Assembly: GCF_010183535.1 (NCBI RefSeq)
Contig: NC_071329.1
Location: 13,206,001-13,270,000 of the forward strand
Origin: Caenorhabditis remanei
Taxonomy: Eukaryota; Nematoda; Chromadorea; Rhabditida; Rhabditidae
DNA length: 64,000 nucleotides
Reading direction: 5' to 3'
The stretch's first letter is position 1; every line of letters begins with the position of its first letter. The notes beneath the pieces were generated by a model. The model worked only from the letters and a program-made list of their open reading frames with translations, did no database searches and was not told the DNA's origin. This document shows positions 38,054-54,301 of the stretch, piece after piece. The translations under genes were made by a program, and so were the position numbers.

Positions 38054-38197
38054 ATGAAAATCCGAAAATATGAATATTTTATCATTTCTCTTGTGTATGT
38101 TATATCGAGTTCAGGGGTTCAAGGGCAACTTCCTGTTCCCTGTAATCTCGCAAAAACCAACATAATTTTTGTTGAAAAGGATTATGCCTTGGAATGA
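38054..38197 (+). CDS. Possible short secreted peptide (47 aa)
   Basis: A single open frame MKIRKYEYFIISLVYVISSS, then GVQGQLPVPCNLAKTN..., has the layout of a signal peptide (charged start, hydrophobic core, small residues before GQ/LP). The stop TGA is followed at once by AATAAAATAAATC, a polyadenylation-type signal. It could extend upstream to 37952 in the same frame. A single cysteine and no dibasic sites give no clue to function. The next 140 bp have nothing else. Tentative. Confidence 0.3.
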   Translation: MKIRKYEYFIISLVYVISSSGVQGQLPVPCNLAKTNIIFVEKDYALE

Positions 38198-41089
38198 ATA
38201 AAATAAATCAAATTGTAAACAAAAAGTTTAGTGAGGTCATCAGCAATTGGTTTTTTGGACTTTTCGTGTGAATTGAGATAAAGGGAATAGGGTTTAGGTG
38301 GTTCTGAAATGGGTATAAAAACCAATTCGAACGAATACTGTAGTCGTATTTTGGATTTTGTTTGCAATCAAGTTTAGTTTTTTGGTTGGGAATTCAAAAG
38401 ATGTTTGGCAAAGTAGGCGACCAATAGAATTCTGAATTCACAGCATCCCACTTTTCACTTTTATAATATGAGTTAGACAAATATTCTATCAATCGAATCT
38501 CTATTAGTTTTCTCAACTAACGTAACCCATTCACAGAGAACCAAATACCACCAATCGCTGGAATTTGGAACCTTTATCATCACCATAATTTCTCAATGTT
38601 TCCCATATCTAATCTCCCAAAAAGTGCTCAAAAACACAAACCCCCAGACACGTGTTCCCCCATTCCTGCCATTCCATTCGTAAACTTGAGCTGATAACAA
38701 GTGATAAGAGGGGTACATGTTCTAATTTTGGAGTCATGACCTTTTAATCTGGAATTTTACTATAAATGAAAGTACTGTAATGAGAGAAGAAGTCATTTTC
38801 ATATTGAGAGAGAGGCTGGAAATGAGATCAAGACTTCAGAATCTTGAAATTAGTCACCTGAGTTGTTTTTGATAAGAGAAAACTCTTGAACTCAATCAAG
38901 AGTTTCTAGTCTGTTAGTCTAGTTCCACCTGGATGAATTTTTCAGAATTAGAATTCATTATTCTTTGACTTTTTTCTCAAATTAATTCAAGTATTATTAA
39001 CTCGAGAGCAATTTCCACCGTACTTGTCACATCATAACTCCCGAAAAGCTCATTTATTAAATCTGCAAACAAATGATAACTCATAAAACTTCCGATTTCA
39101 AAATGTTTACTCTGTAAGAAGAATCCTTCCTTGATTTCCCTGACTCATTTCTTGTGATTGTGACCCTATTATTTCCTATTGAAAAGCTATCTAATCTTGT
39201 TTGTCTGACCCATTAAATCAACAAAGAAACGCCATTGAAAACAAGACGGGAGTACTAGAAAATAGAGCAGATTCCACAGTTTTCCAGTCACTTGTTTTTC
39301 TGTTTTTTGGTGCACCAGAAACTGAAATACGTATTAAAATGTTCTTTTTTCCTTTTTCAATTCATGGGAATTTCACATCTAGGTCGGATGCGTGGTGGGA
39401 AAGTCTAGGGGTTTCGTGATTCTTTTGATACGTTCTTTAATTTTTTTCTGAGAGAATGAATTAGGAGTTTTCGTAATTCCCAAACCTGTTACGGATTTTG
39501 AAATTTTTTCCAAAAGTGTCGAATTTTTGACTATACTTCAGAATTCAACCAAAAGCGAGATATGCATCAAAAATTGGATTTTTTCAGTTAAAATCTTTTA
39601 AAAATTCAAAAAACGGTCTTGACAAGTTTAACAAGTTTGGTGATTTACAGTTATAACTCATCCCTGATGAAATTGCAATAAATATTCTCACCAAATTTCC
39701 AATTTGTTTTGAAAATAGCCTTCCTCTCCCACATTCTGTGTATCTGTAGCTTGTATCTAGTTTGATACCTGATCAATGGACCATTTCTATTTTTCCCAAA
39801 TGCGGTACCCCCTCTCTTTTGATCTACAATACAATGACTCAAAGAATGCCATTTTCATTCACTTTTTCCCACACCTCACACATCCTTTTGTGATCCAATT
39901 GCGGTTGAACGAGAATGCCAATCACTTTCTCTCCTCCTCATATATGTTTCCATCATCTTGTTTCACTATTTCTCTCTCTCAACCGGTTATATTCATCTCT
40001 TTCTTCTTCTTCTCCTTTTTGACCATACTGTCCGTCTGTAGTACCATTGCCTTTCCAAAATGAAGAAGTCGGATGAGAAGAATAAATTGAACATCTTGTC
40101 AGAATGTAGTTTTTTTAATGTGACGGGTTCCGCCAACACATTGAACTTTTCGATGTTCATCTCCCATTCCGTCTATTTTTTGTGTAGAGGGAGGATAACC
40201 TTTTTTGGTTTGTGCTGACACTACAAAACAGAAAATATACACCGGTTATTTGGCGAGTATCTCTGAAACACAGTTGATACGTTATGAACTTTATAATCTG
40301 TTGGATCGTGCCACTATCTCTTTCTCTGCGTCTCTCATAAATCTGAAATCTCTGAAATGTTAGGTGTTCATTGTTTTAGGAACCAATCTCAATACTTCTG
40401 CTAGTTAATTTCTGATTTTTTTTTCATCTAGCTCAAACTGTTTGATATATTCACCCCGCCATTCACACTATCAAGCCTTAACTATTTTATTCATACAGCC
40501 GAAAAGTCAATGTTGAAAATTTCAACAAAAACGTTGATTTAATGTGTTTTTGTTTTTCTACTCTTTGGTTCACTGATAAATCGGCAAATCGTTAAAAAAT
40601 ATCTTCACTTCCTTTGCGGAAAGAAGAATCGTTTAGGGTAGGCAATGAAAGAAATACAAAATTTTCACTTTTTTGTTTCAAATTTAAACTTTTTATCTTG
40701 AAATTTGTGAGACATTCAGACCGATATTCCAGTTAGTTTTTGATTCATATGACATTAGTCAACTCTGAAATTCCCACACTGATAACGATGAGAATTTTCA
40801 GTAAACATTCCCTGAATCACCTGAGAAATTTGGTACTGGGCAACTTGAATGATCACTGAAAATTCTTAAACTACACTGAATCTTTTTCCGCGCCAAAAAC
40901 TTCACAAAGTAAACTTCAGTCACCTTTTTCATATTCTCTGAGTTCAAGAATTCAATTTTCTTTGATCAAAATAGCGATTTTACTTGATTAAAAACATTTT
41001 TCACTCAATCTCACTGCAAATCTTACCTCATTCTCTCTTGCTCATTTTGTTTCTTTTTGATAAACTTTTCTTTTTTCAGTTTTCCGAAA
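38198..41089. other. 2.9 kb intergenic region, no gene seen
   Basis: AT-rich DNA without recognisable coding, repeats or RNA genes. Frames at 39201-39419, 39651-39842 and 39776-40063 have no splice or family support. The end (41072-41080, TTTTTTCAG) is the probable leader acceptor for the transporter gene. Confidence 0.4.
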
Positions 41090-43187
41090 ATGGCAGTTTC
41101 TACTGCCCCCATTGAGAAGTATCAAATTCCGTCAATATCGATGAATGATTTGAAAATAGCTGGTAAAACAAATCAATTTCTGAATGAATAATCCTAAATA
41201 AGTTTTGCAGATGAATCGTCGAAAGAAGATGTAAACGAAAGCGAGCAGGAGTCGGAGATAGAAACAGATCGAAAAGGAATAATGATTGCTTCCCTTGTTA
41301 TGTTTATTGCTGCAATCGAGAATACAGTTGTTGGAATGAGTGAATGGCCTTATATGAATGAGGTTAGTTACGGTAGTAGGATAGTGGGTGTGTAGCTTGT
41401 CGTAAGTTCAAGTACACACACAACGTGCACCATATTTTACGACATGTCGTTCTGAAACTGTTTTGTACAAATGAAAGCTGAAAATATTTAGTATTATCAT
41501 AACTCTGATTCATTCCAGATCGACAAAGAAGCAGATGCTCAATTTTTTGGAAACGCCACCGCTGCTTCCAAACTTTTCCACGCCGTATCAGCTCTTATAT
41601 TCGCCGTTTGGTGCCATAGGCGACAATCATTTCGTGTTCCACTAGTCGCTGGTCGACTTATCGCTTTCGGAGCATGTCTTCTTTATCTAGCAGTCGAAAT
41701 GTTCGATGGAGGACGGAGATATGTAATGGCACTGTGTTATGTGCTATTTGGAGTTGCTTCTAGTCAGTTTTGAATGTTTCCAAAATTTCAAAACTTTATA
41801 TTTCTTTAGGCAGTTCGACGATTCTTCGTGCCTATGTGGCTGCAATTTCTTGTCATAGAGACCGCCCACAGGCATATTCTGGTCTCAATGCAGCTACTAT
41901 GATCTCAATTATTGTTGGTCCCAGTAAGTTTTAACTTGGAATACCTCTAGAACTCTGTGACGTTCTACATATAAGTAACACTTTTCCAGTGATCCAAGCG
42001 GCATTCTCATCCATTCACTACCCCGGCTACGAAATATTTCCAAATGTGAAGTTCCACATATATTCTGCTCCAGTTTGGGTCGCAGCATCGACCAACTTCA
42101 TCTCCATCATCATCATTTGTACTATTCTCAAAGAGTTGCCGCGCCGCGCGCAGTCAGAAATGAGTGAGTTTGTAGGGCGCTATGAGAGGCATGCAAGGCC
42201 ACCGGTCCTGTGGTGTAGTGGTTATCACGTCTGCTTTACACGCAGAAGGCCGCCGGTTCGATCCCGGCCAGGACCTCTTGTTTTGTTTTTTTTTTCTTCC
42301 CACTGAAGGCACACTAATGTGTCTTGAATGTCTCTTTTTCCAGAAAAGAATCAGTCTCTTATGACATTTGCTGGTGTTAAATCACGTATCGAAAGAATAT
42401 CTCAAATGAATCTCAACTGGCGTATCGTCGTGTTGTGCTGGATTGAAAAGATGAATGCCACACTTTCTATTGTCACACTGACTACACTGACATCAGTAAT
42501 ATTTATGACTAATTATGGATGGAGTGGATCTCACACTGTGCTTGCAATGTCTGTTACAATGGGTGCTGTTGGAATCTTGGCAGTTTTAATTACGAGTCTC
42601 TACTTTTTCTGTCATCTTGGAAATTAGTAAGTTTTTCAGAAAAGAATTCGAAAATTAAAATTATTTCAATTTCAGTATTCAACAACGTTTTGCCTTCCTC
42701 GTCGGTCTAATCATCTTCATGTCAATGTACTTGTTCACATATCCATGGAAATCAGTCAGTAATCCAGTTCCTGCTTACAATTCTACATTAGATTTGGGAT
42801 GTAATTCGAATGTTTATGATTGGTGTGAGACATCATATGCTCCCGCTGCTCCTTTGTTACTTATTGTTATCGCTGTTGTCATGGGAATTGGAATTCCATT
42901 GTCTTCTGTTGCTTTGGATGCTATTTATTCGAAAACACTTGGACCAATCAACCAAAGTGTTATGCAAGGAGCCATGATTGTTGCTGAAGATGTTATTCTT
43001 ATTTTGGGACCCATTTACTCTTCGTAAGTTCCAGCTTTGTATGCAACAAAAAGAACTATAAATAACTTTCAGGGGAGTTTATACTCATTTCGGTTTGGAA
43101 ACTCTTTGGACCTGGAATGGAATCATCGTGGCATTTGGATCACTTCTGTGGATTGGTCATTTGCGAAAACTTGCCGACTATTCTTGA
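41090..43187 (+). CDS. Major facilitator transporter, MFSD8/CLN7-like
   Basis: Multi-pass membrane transporter of the type found on lysosomes in the CLN7 family. Eight exons: 41090-41162, 41211-41362, 41519-41762, 41810-41923, 41990-42163, 42344-42626, 42676-43023, 43073-43187; 500 residues, close to the family's ~520. An acidic cytosolic N-terminus precedes the first helix (IMIASLVMFIAAIENTVVGM) and WPYMNEIDKEADAQFFGNAT, the first loop. SSTILRAYVAAISCHRDRPQ and AYSGLNAATMISIIVGPMIQ match the CLN7 loop after helix 4, where human MFSD8 has RSYTAG and a GP-x-x-Q block. The second half begins MNLNWRIVVLCWIEKMNATL. Substrate is unknown. An AAAATGG start lies 9 nt after a strong TTTTTTCAG acceptor. 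Intron 5 contains a tRNA gene. Caenorhabditis has several paralogues, so no symbol is given. Confidence 0.85.
42204..42275 (+). tRNA. tRNA-Val (anticodon UAC), inside a protein-gene intron
   Basis: 72 nt with a full cloverleaf. The acceptor stem GGTCCTG pairs with CAGGACC. The D-arm holds the A-box TGGTGTAGTGG. The anticodon arm TCTGC-TTTACAC-GCAGA exposes TAC, and the T-arm GCCGG-TTCGATC-CCGGC holds the B-box. No intron. A T-run at about 42284-42296 should terminate pol III. It lies in intron 5 of the MFSD8-like gene on the same strand, in a 180-nt intron clearly enlarged by it. Confidence 0.97.
42284..42296 (+). terminator. Pol III terminator T-run after the tRNA-Val gene
   Basis: TTTTGTTTTTTTTTTC-type tract 8 nt past the mature tRNA end. 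Oligo-T on the non-template strand is the pol III stop signal. Confidence 0.7.
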
Positions 43188-44332
43188 TTTATCTTGTTAA
43201 ATTTTTATTTTGTTCTAATATTTTTTATTCTATCATGTTCTTTTTTGTAATATTGTGTTCACCGTTTGAATTTTGAAGATCGGGTTTGTTTATGTATTTA
43301 TGTTCTCGAGAAATACGATGAATATATTTATTTTTATTTTTAGTGATACAGTTTGAAAGTCCACTCAATAACTACAGTTTGTGGAATCCTTCCATTTCTA
43401 GAATTGGAAATTGTATGCTTTTAAATAGTTCAGTAAGCACCATGTGTGAAAAAATAAGGAGATATGTTGGGATATGTAATTCTATCCAAGAATGCCCCTT
43501 CAATACGAAAACTCCATCCTTTTTCATAAACGTAAGAGCGTTTGCTACACTCGCCGCACTCTTGTCAAGACCTCATTCTCCCTTGGCAAATTGATGCAAG
43601 GGTAGCGCAGCCGGGTGTGTTTTGAGCGTCGTTTCTCCCAATGCTGGTTCGCCACCCACTTGTGGTTTTCTGCCAAAGATGATCAATTGAGCATATCACT
43701 GACTGTTGGTGAGGTGATTAACTTTCTGAGGCATTTTGTTTTCTTTTTGAGTTAAAATTTGGTTAAACCATTATTTCATTTTACATTATCAAAAAGGTAT
43801 GTATATCAATAGTAAACTGAGAAATAAATGTTTGTGGCGTACGAAAATATTTGTAAACTGCTCTAGAAATTTTCGAACTCTTTCAAACCTCCATTATAAT
43901 GTTTTACATAAAAATACACTTCAGTTCACATCAATTTAGAGAATAAACATTGAAAATTCAATCTGAAAATTTTCTAGTGAGTCTGCAATCTGACGTGAAG
44001 GTGTTTACACTCAATTGGAGCGCTTTCGAAAATAATTTTTTAATGGTTGTCAACAACTTTTTTGCTGGAAATCTTTTTCAGTTTCCTTTTCGAATTGTAT
44101 TTTCGAAAAGTAAAATTTTGCGAAACTTCCTATTTTTGCATAACTCTTTTTTTTAACCATAAAACTAAAAGATTCATATCCAAAACTTTTTAGAAGTTCA
44201 ATTTCCGAAATACTTTCTTTCTTTTTTCCGTTTCTTAATTTATTTTCAATAATTGTTGATTTTCTTCAAACAACTTATATATCATGATCGTCTTTTTTAA
44301 TTTAGTTTTTAATTATTCAATTTTTCAGCAAA
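43188..44332. other. Intergenic between the transporter and mog-4
   Basis: Holds the transporter 3' end and a tRNA-like relic near 43595-43665 (listed separately). The 83-codon frame at 43343-43594 has no family match. The TTTTTCAG at 44322-44329 is the likely leader acceptor for mog-4. Confidence 0.35.
43595..43665 (+). repeat. tRNA-like relic (A-box and partial B-box)
   Basis: GGGTAGCGCAGCCGG matches a pol III A-box (TRGC-x-x-AG-x-x-GG). About 40 nt later, TGGTTCGCCACCC keeps the GGTTCG of a B-box. The flanks do not pair into a proper acceptor stem, so it is not a functional tRNA. It is probably a tRNA-derived repeat or decayed tRNA gene. Confidence 0.4.
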
Positions 44333-50531
<6,199 letters not shown>

Positions 50532-50760
50532 TCCGGATGAATTGTTTTCCATCTATGTTCATTTATTTATTCATTTCTGTTTAGATTTTTTGTTATATAA
50601 CTTTTTTCCCCTCATATATCATTTTCTCCTTGAAGGGCTTTGTTTATAAAATTGCACCGATGAAGTCGGAAAAGACTAAAAACAAAAGAAACGGTTTATT
50701 ATTAGTACGAAGTTCTCTCTCTTAATGTATTCATTTATTATCAGTCTCCTTCATTCCTGA

Positions 50761-51765
50761 TTACCAATTTGGTTGAGAGTTGAATCTGAATTGCTGATCA
50801 GCTCCGTATCCCCGGTAGAAGCTGTTCTCGTATCCGTCGTAAGCCGCTGGATCCGAGCGAATCAAACGAACGGAACGGTTTGGAAGTTCGAAAAGGGCTG
50901 AAAAATATGAATTGCATTTTTGAAGTTTTCTAAGAAAAGACGTTTTCTCCTCATGTTATTCATCCCCAAATCGTGGAATTTCCCTGTCTTCCCTCATCTC
51001 ATTGAATATTCTAAATTTCCCTTTCCGACTATTTTCACACATGTTTTCTCAGTTTAAGTCGAATTGAGGTGACTAATTGGTGACGTACGTATCTCTTTTC
51101 AAAGTTTCAAAATTTGCAAGAAAAGAAGACGAATCGAAATTAGAATTCCGTTCGATGAGAAGAGAGAAGGGTCATCAGTATTCAAACGTTTCTGCATGGG
51201 GAAAGAAAACGAAAATAGAAATTGACTTATTTAGATGGGCGGCTCAATGGTCGAAATTCTAGTGACAGGTTAAGAATCATCAGGGAGAATAAGCTCTAGT
51301 CTAGTTTAGGAGAATCCTTTTTCAGTTATTTAACTTGTAAAGGAGGTGAGAACGCAGAAAAGAGAGGCACCCCACATTTATAACAACCCCGCGTGGGCAA
51401 CGACGTTTTTGGCCGTGTAGCTCAACCGGTTGCGGTTTTGTTCCCATGAGCGATCAGTCATGAGTTCGGCATCCACCTACCGAATTTTGAGCCAACACTT
51501 GTTTTGTTGAGCTCTCACCTCCTTTTAGAATCATCAGGGAGAATAGGGCCTAGTCTAGTTTAAGAGAATTCGATTGTTTTTGGTTTTTGGATTCTGGGAA
51601 ACTGTAACTCATCACAATCATTCAGAATCTCTCATTTTCTCTTTCTGAACCTTCTGACCCCATTTTATAAAACATAGAACACATTGACGTACCCGGAGCT
51701 GCTGAAACTGACAGACAAAGAACGAAGAGAAGAGCAAAGAGCATTTTGCACACAAGTCCGAACAT
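50761..51765 (-). CDS. nlp-41: NLP-41 neuropeptide precursor
   Basis: Exons 51693-51765 and 50761-50897 encode 69 residues. A signal peptide (MLFALLFVLCLSVSAA after an optional MFGLVCK) is followed directly by APALFELPNRSVRLI and then Arg. From memory the C. elegans NLP-41 peptide is APGLFELPSRSVRLI, so two residues differ. Its N-terminus would arise by signal cleavage and its C-terminus by cutting before R. The remaining tail (DPAAYDGYENSFYRGYGADQ...NW) is tyrosine-rich and may be a spacer or second peptide. No glycine precedes a basic site, so no C-terminal amidation is expected. The gene is next to mog-4, as in C. elegans C04H5. Its single intron (50898-51692) holds a tRNA-like insertion. 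Confidence 0.88.
51271..51569 (+). mobile_element. tRNA-like core in short TIRs, flanked by direct repeats
   Basis: Two direct repeats of about 43 bp (51271-51313 and 51527-51569: AGAATCATCAGGGAGAATA, CTAGTCTAGTTTA, GAGAAT) flank a segment. That segment begins AAAGGAGGTGAGA (about 51339) and ends with the inverse TCTCACCTCCTTT (about 51513-51525). Inside is a tRNA-like piece: A-box GTGTAGCTCAACCGG at about 51414-51428 and B-box-like GAGTTCGGCATCC at about 51461-51473. The direct repeats are too long for a usual target-site duplication. They could be halves of an older repeat into which this inserted. It lies in the nlp-41 intron, antisense to the gene. Confidence 0.6.
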
Positions 51766-52364
51766 GTTTGTTTTCCCTGGAAAATGTTTCTTGAAAACTG
51801 GAAAAAAATGAGGAATGAATCAGAGGAAGAACATAATAATGAAATTAGTCCGAACCACTTATAAGGAAACAGAATTAAAGAAAAAAGAAGAAAATTCGAT
51901 TAGGAACATTACGAATGAATATTCCTTCTTCTTCTCAGAGCTTTTAAACCAAGAAATGATGTGTATGTAGCCATGCTATAGTGCTCCGTGAGCAGAAGTG
52001 GGCGGGGCATTCTTCACCGAAAAGGGCGGAGCCTGTGGTAAAAGAGGAGGAGCTGGAAAAGAAGAGGAAGAAGTGCGTGGTACTAGAAAGAAACACGTCG
52101 AAATATGAGAGAATTTCGGATGAGATTTGATTAGATTTAAATACGAAAAGGGAAGGAAAAACATCATAGGAAAAATCATGGAATGAACAAGGAACTTTTT
52201 AAATTTCGTTGTGGTTTTGTGTGAAAATGGCGGGATTTCGAAATTTTGAAAACTTCAACCATTTAATGAAATTCTCACGGGGCAGTAATTGAGTCAGTGG
52301 GAATATGTGAGTTGGAGGATTTTTGATTTTTGAGAAAAGGAAAAAGACTCAGATTTCATTAATG

Positions 52365-52502
52365 ATATTAGTTCGGCACAGTTCTTACAACTGCGCTCTT
52401 CCGAAACCTTTTTGAGAAATGTCTATTTTTCTCTGAGTCTCTCAATTTCGGACACAATTTTCTTCGGTTTCGGTAGAGCGCGGTTGTAAGAAGCGTGTCA
52501 TG
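52365..52502. repeat. Palindromic repeat, about 140 bp
   Basis: The left arm (TTAGTTCGGCACAGTTCTTA...GCGCTCTTCCGAAACC) and right arm (GGTTTCGGTAGAGCGC...TAAGAAGCGTGTCATGCTAA) are imperfect reverse complements of about 43 bp with a roughly 55-bp spacer. It looks like a small foldback element. Confidence 0.7.
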
Positions 52503-53370
52503 CTAATATATTGAAAAATCTTCTCGGCGATGAATCACAATTTCTTGTAACGATTTTCTGAAACAGTTACATCTGATATTGGAAATCGGAAAAAAAAGTG
52601 TTCTTATCGAGAATTTTATTCTGAAAGTGACCTAGTTCTTATGATTCAGATCATCTGGAATCCTTTCCAATATTTTCTTGTTTTCCTAACAAGATCTAAA
52701 GTTTTGTGAGAAAAAACACTAATTTATATATTTCTATATTCATTTCATTCTGAAACTCCAGATCCCCAGATCCCCATTCCATATTCCTTTCCATCTATTC
52801 CATCTGTCATCCCTTCCAAATATTTTCCCAAATATAAAACCAGTAATAATATAAAATCGGTCTGAGCTCTGTATTAATAATCAGAAAATCCGCATTTCTG
52901 TAGTAAGCGAGGATGATCTGGGGCGAGAAAAGGAGATAAATAAGTTTGGTGAATCACTGCAATGAAATGAAAACAATGAGAGATATCAGGAACAAAAAAA
53001 CAATTATTTGGGATAATGAAAAAAGGAAAGGATTTGATGAATGAGTAAGTGAGAAAAGAATTGGAAACAATGGGAAAATGAAATCAGAAAAGAAGGGATG
53101 TGACTTGTGTTTCTGATTATTGAATGAGAAGTTTCAAGTTCTGAATGGGATGAAAATAAGTCATTGTTCCTGTCAGAAATGGGATCAGATGATATAATTT
53201 TTTGTGGGTCATTGTTTTGGACAGCTGGTGAAAACATAGGAAATACTTTGATAATGAGAAAAATATTTAAGCATTAATTGATGGAAGACGTGAAATTGGA
53301 TAAGGGAGCCCCATTGTGGAAAGTTGAAAATTATGAGAACTGGAAGATGCAGACAAATCTCTATTACTTA

Positions 53371-53798
53371 CAATACCGGCCAAAACGTTTATATTTTTCC
53401 TTTTTCAGCAAAAAATGCCCAACTTTGAGAGTCTGTCATGGTAATTCTGATAGTGACAACCAGTAGGTTTTTGATGGATCCTACAGATCAAAAGTAGAGT
53501 TTCATTTTTGTAGTTGACAACTTTTTTGTACGGGCACTCCCTAGAGAGTTTTAAGGGGACAGCTCAAAAAGCACTCTATTTTGCACTGAAATTGGTCGAT
53601 TTGAGGGAGAAACGTATCTTGCTAGGGAGTGTCCGTACAAAAAGTTGTCAACTAAAAAAACAAATCTCTACCTTTGTTCTGAAGGATTCATTAAAATTTT
53701 TCAAGGTGTGACAATCAGCATTACCAGGACACACTTTCAAAGTTGGACGATTTCAATTGAAAACGGCCAGAGTTCGTATCTTTTTGCACAGTACTGTA
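53371..53798. repeat. Foldback family copy 5
   Basis: Begins AATACCGGCCAAAACGTTTA and ends TTTTTGCACAGTACTGTA. The middle carries GTTGACAACTTTTTTGTACG and its mirror TCCGTACAAAAAGTTGTCAA. About 428 bp, upstream of the cyclase gene. Confidence 0.85.
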
Positions 53799-54301
53799 CG
53801 ACTAGATCTCTAGAGTCTTGGCCATACCAGACGAAAACTATCATTCCATTCTTTGCCGACTCTGCTGGCTAGCTATTTTCTGATTTTTCTGGTTCATGTT
53901 TTAAAAATCTTAAAAATTCTTTTTAGATTGTTGACTTTTGCAAATTTTAGCTCTCAATTCTCCAGATATTTTCTCTTCTTGTAGTGTAAAAGTGTTCAAG
54001 AATCAACTACTCTAACTGATTACTTTAACATCACAACAAACCCTCAATAATCTCTTTTTTCTCTTTTGAAAATCTTCAAAAAGGTTTAGGATCATCCTCC
54101 TTACTGATCCTAGAGAATCTGAATATTCAGAAGAGAATTCGACTCGAAACCACTCGAGAAATATTAGAAAATCCATCCGAAATCCGACTGAGGGAGGCGA
54201 TTAAATGGTAGTCGAGAAATGGAATAAAAGCAACCGAGACTCACAAAATTCTTCATTTATTCTGGAGTTACCTTCTGAATTTCTTACTCTTCTAAAGTGT
54301 A

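Larger units (their letters stand above)
51766..54301. other. Divergent intergenic region between nlp-41 and the cyclase gene
   Basis: 2.5 kb expected to hold both promoters. It contains GC-rich GGGCGG-type sequence at 51997-52030, a palindrome at 52365-52502, and foldback copy 5 (53371-53798). The remainder is AT-rich; frames such as 51976-52179 (-) and 53004-53237 (-) lack support. Confidence 0.4.
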
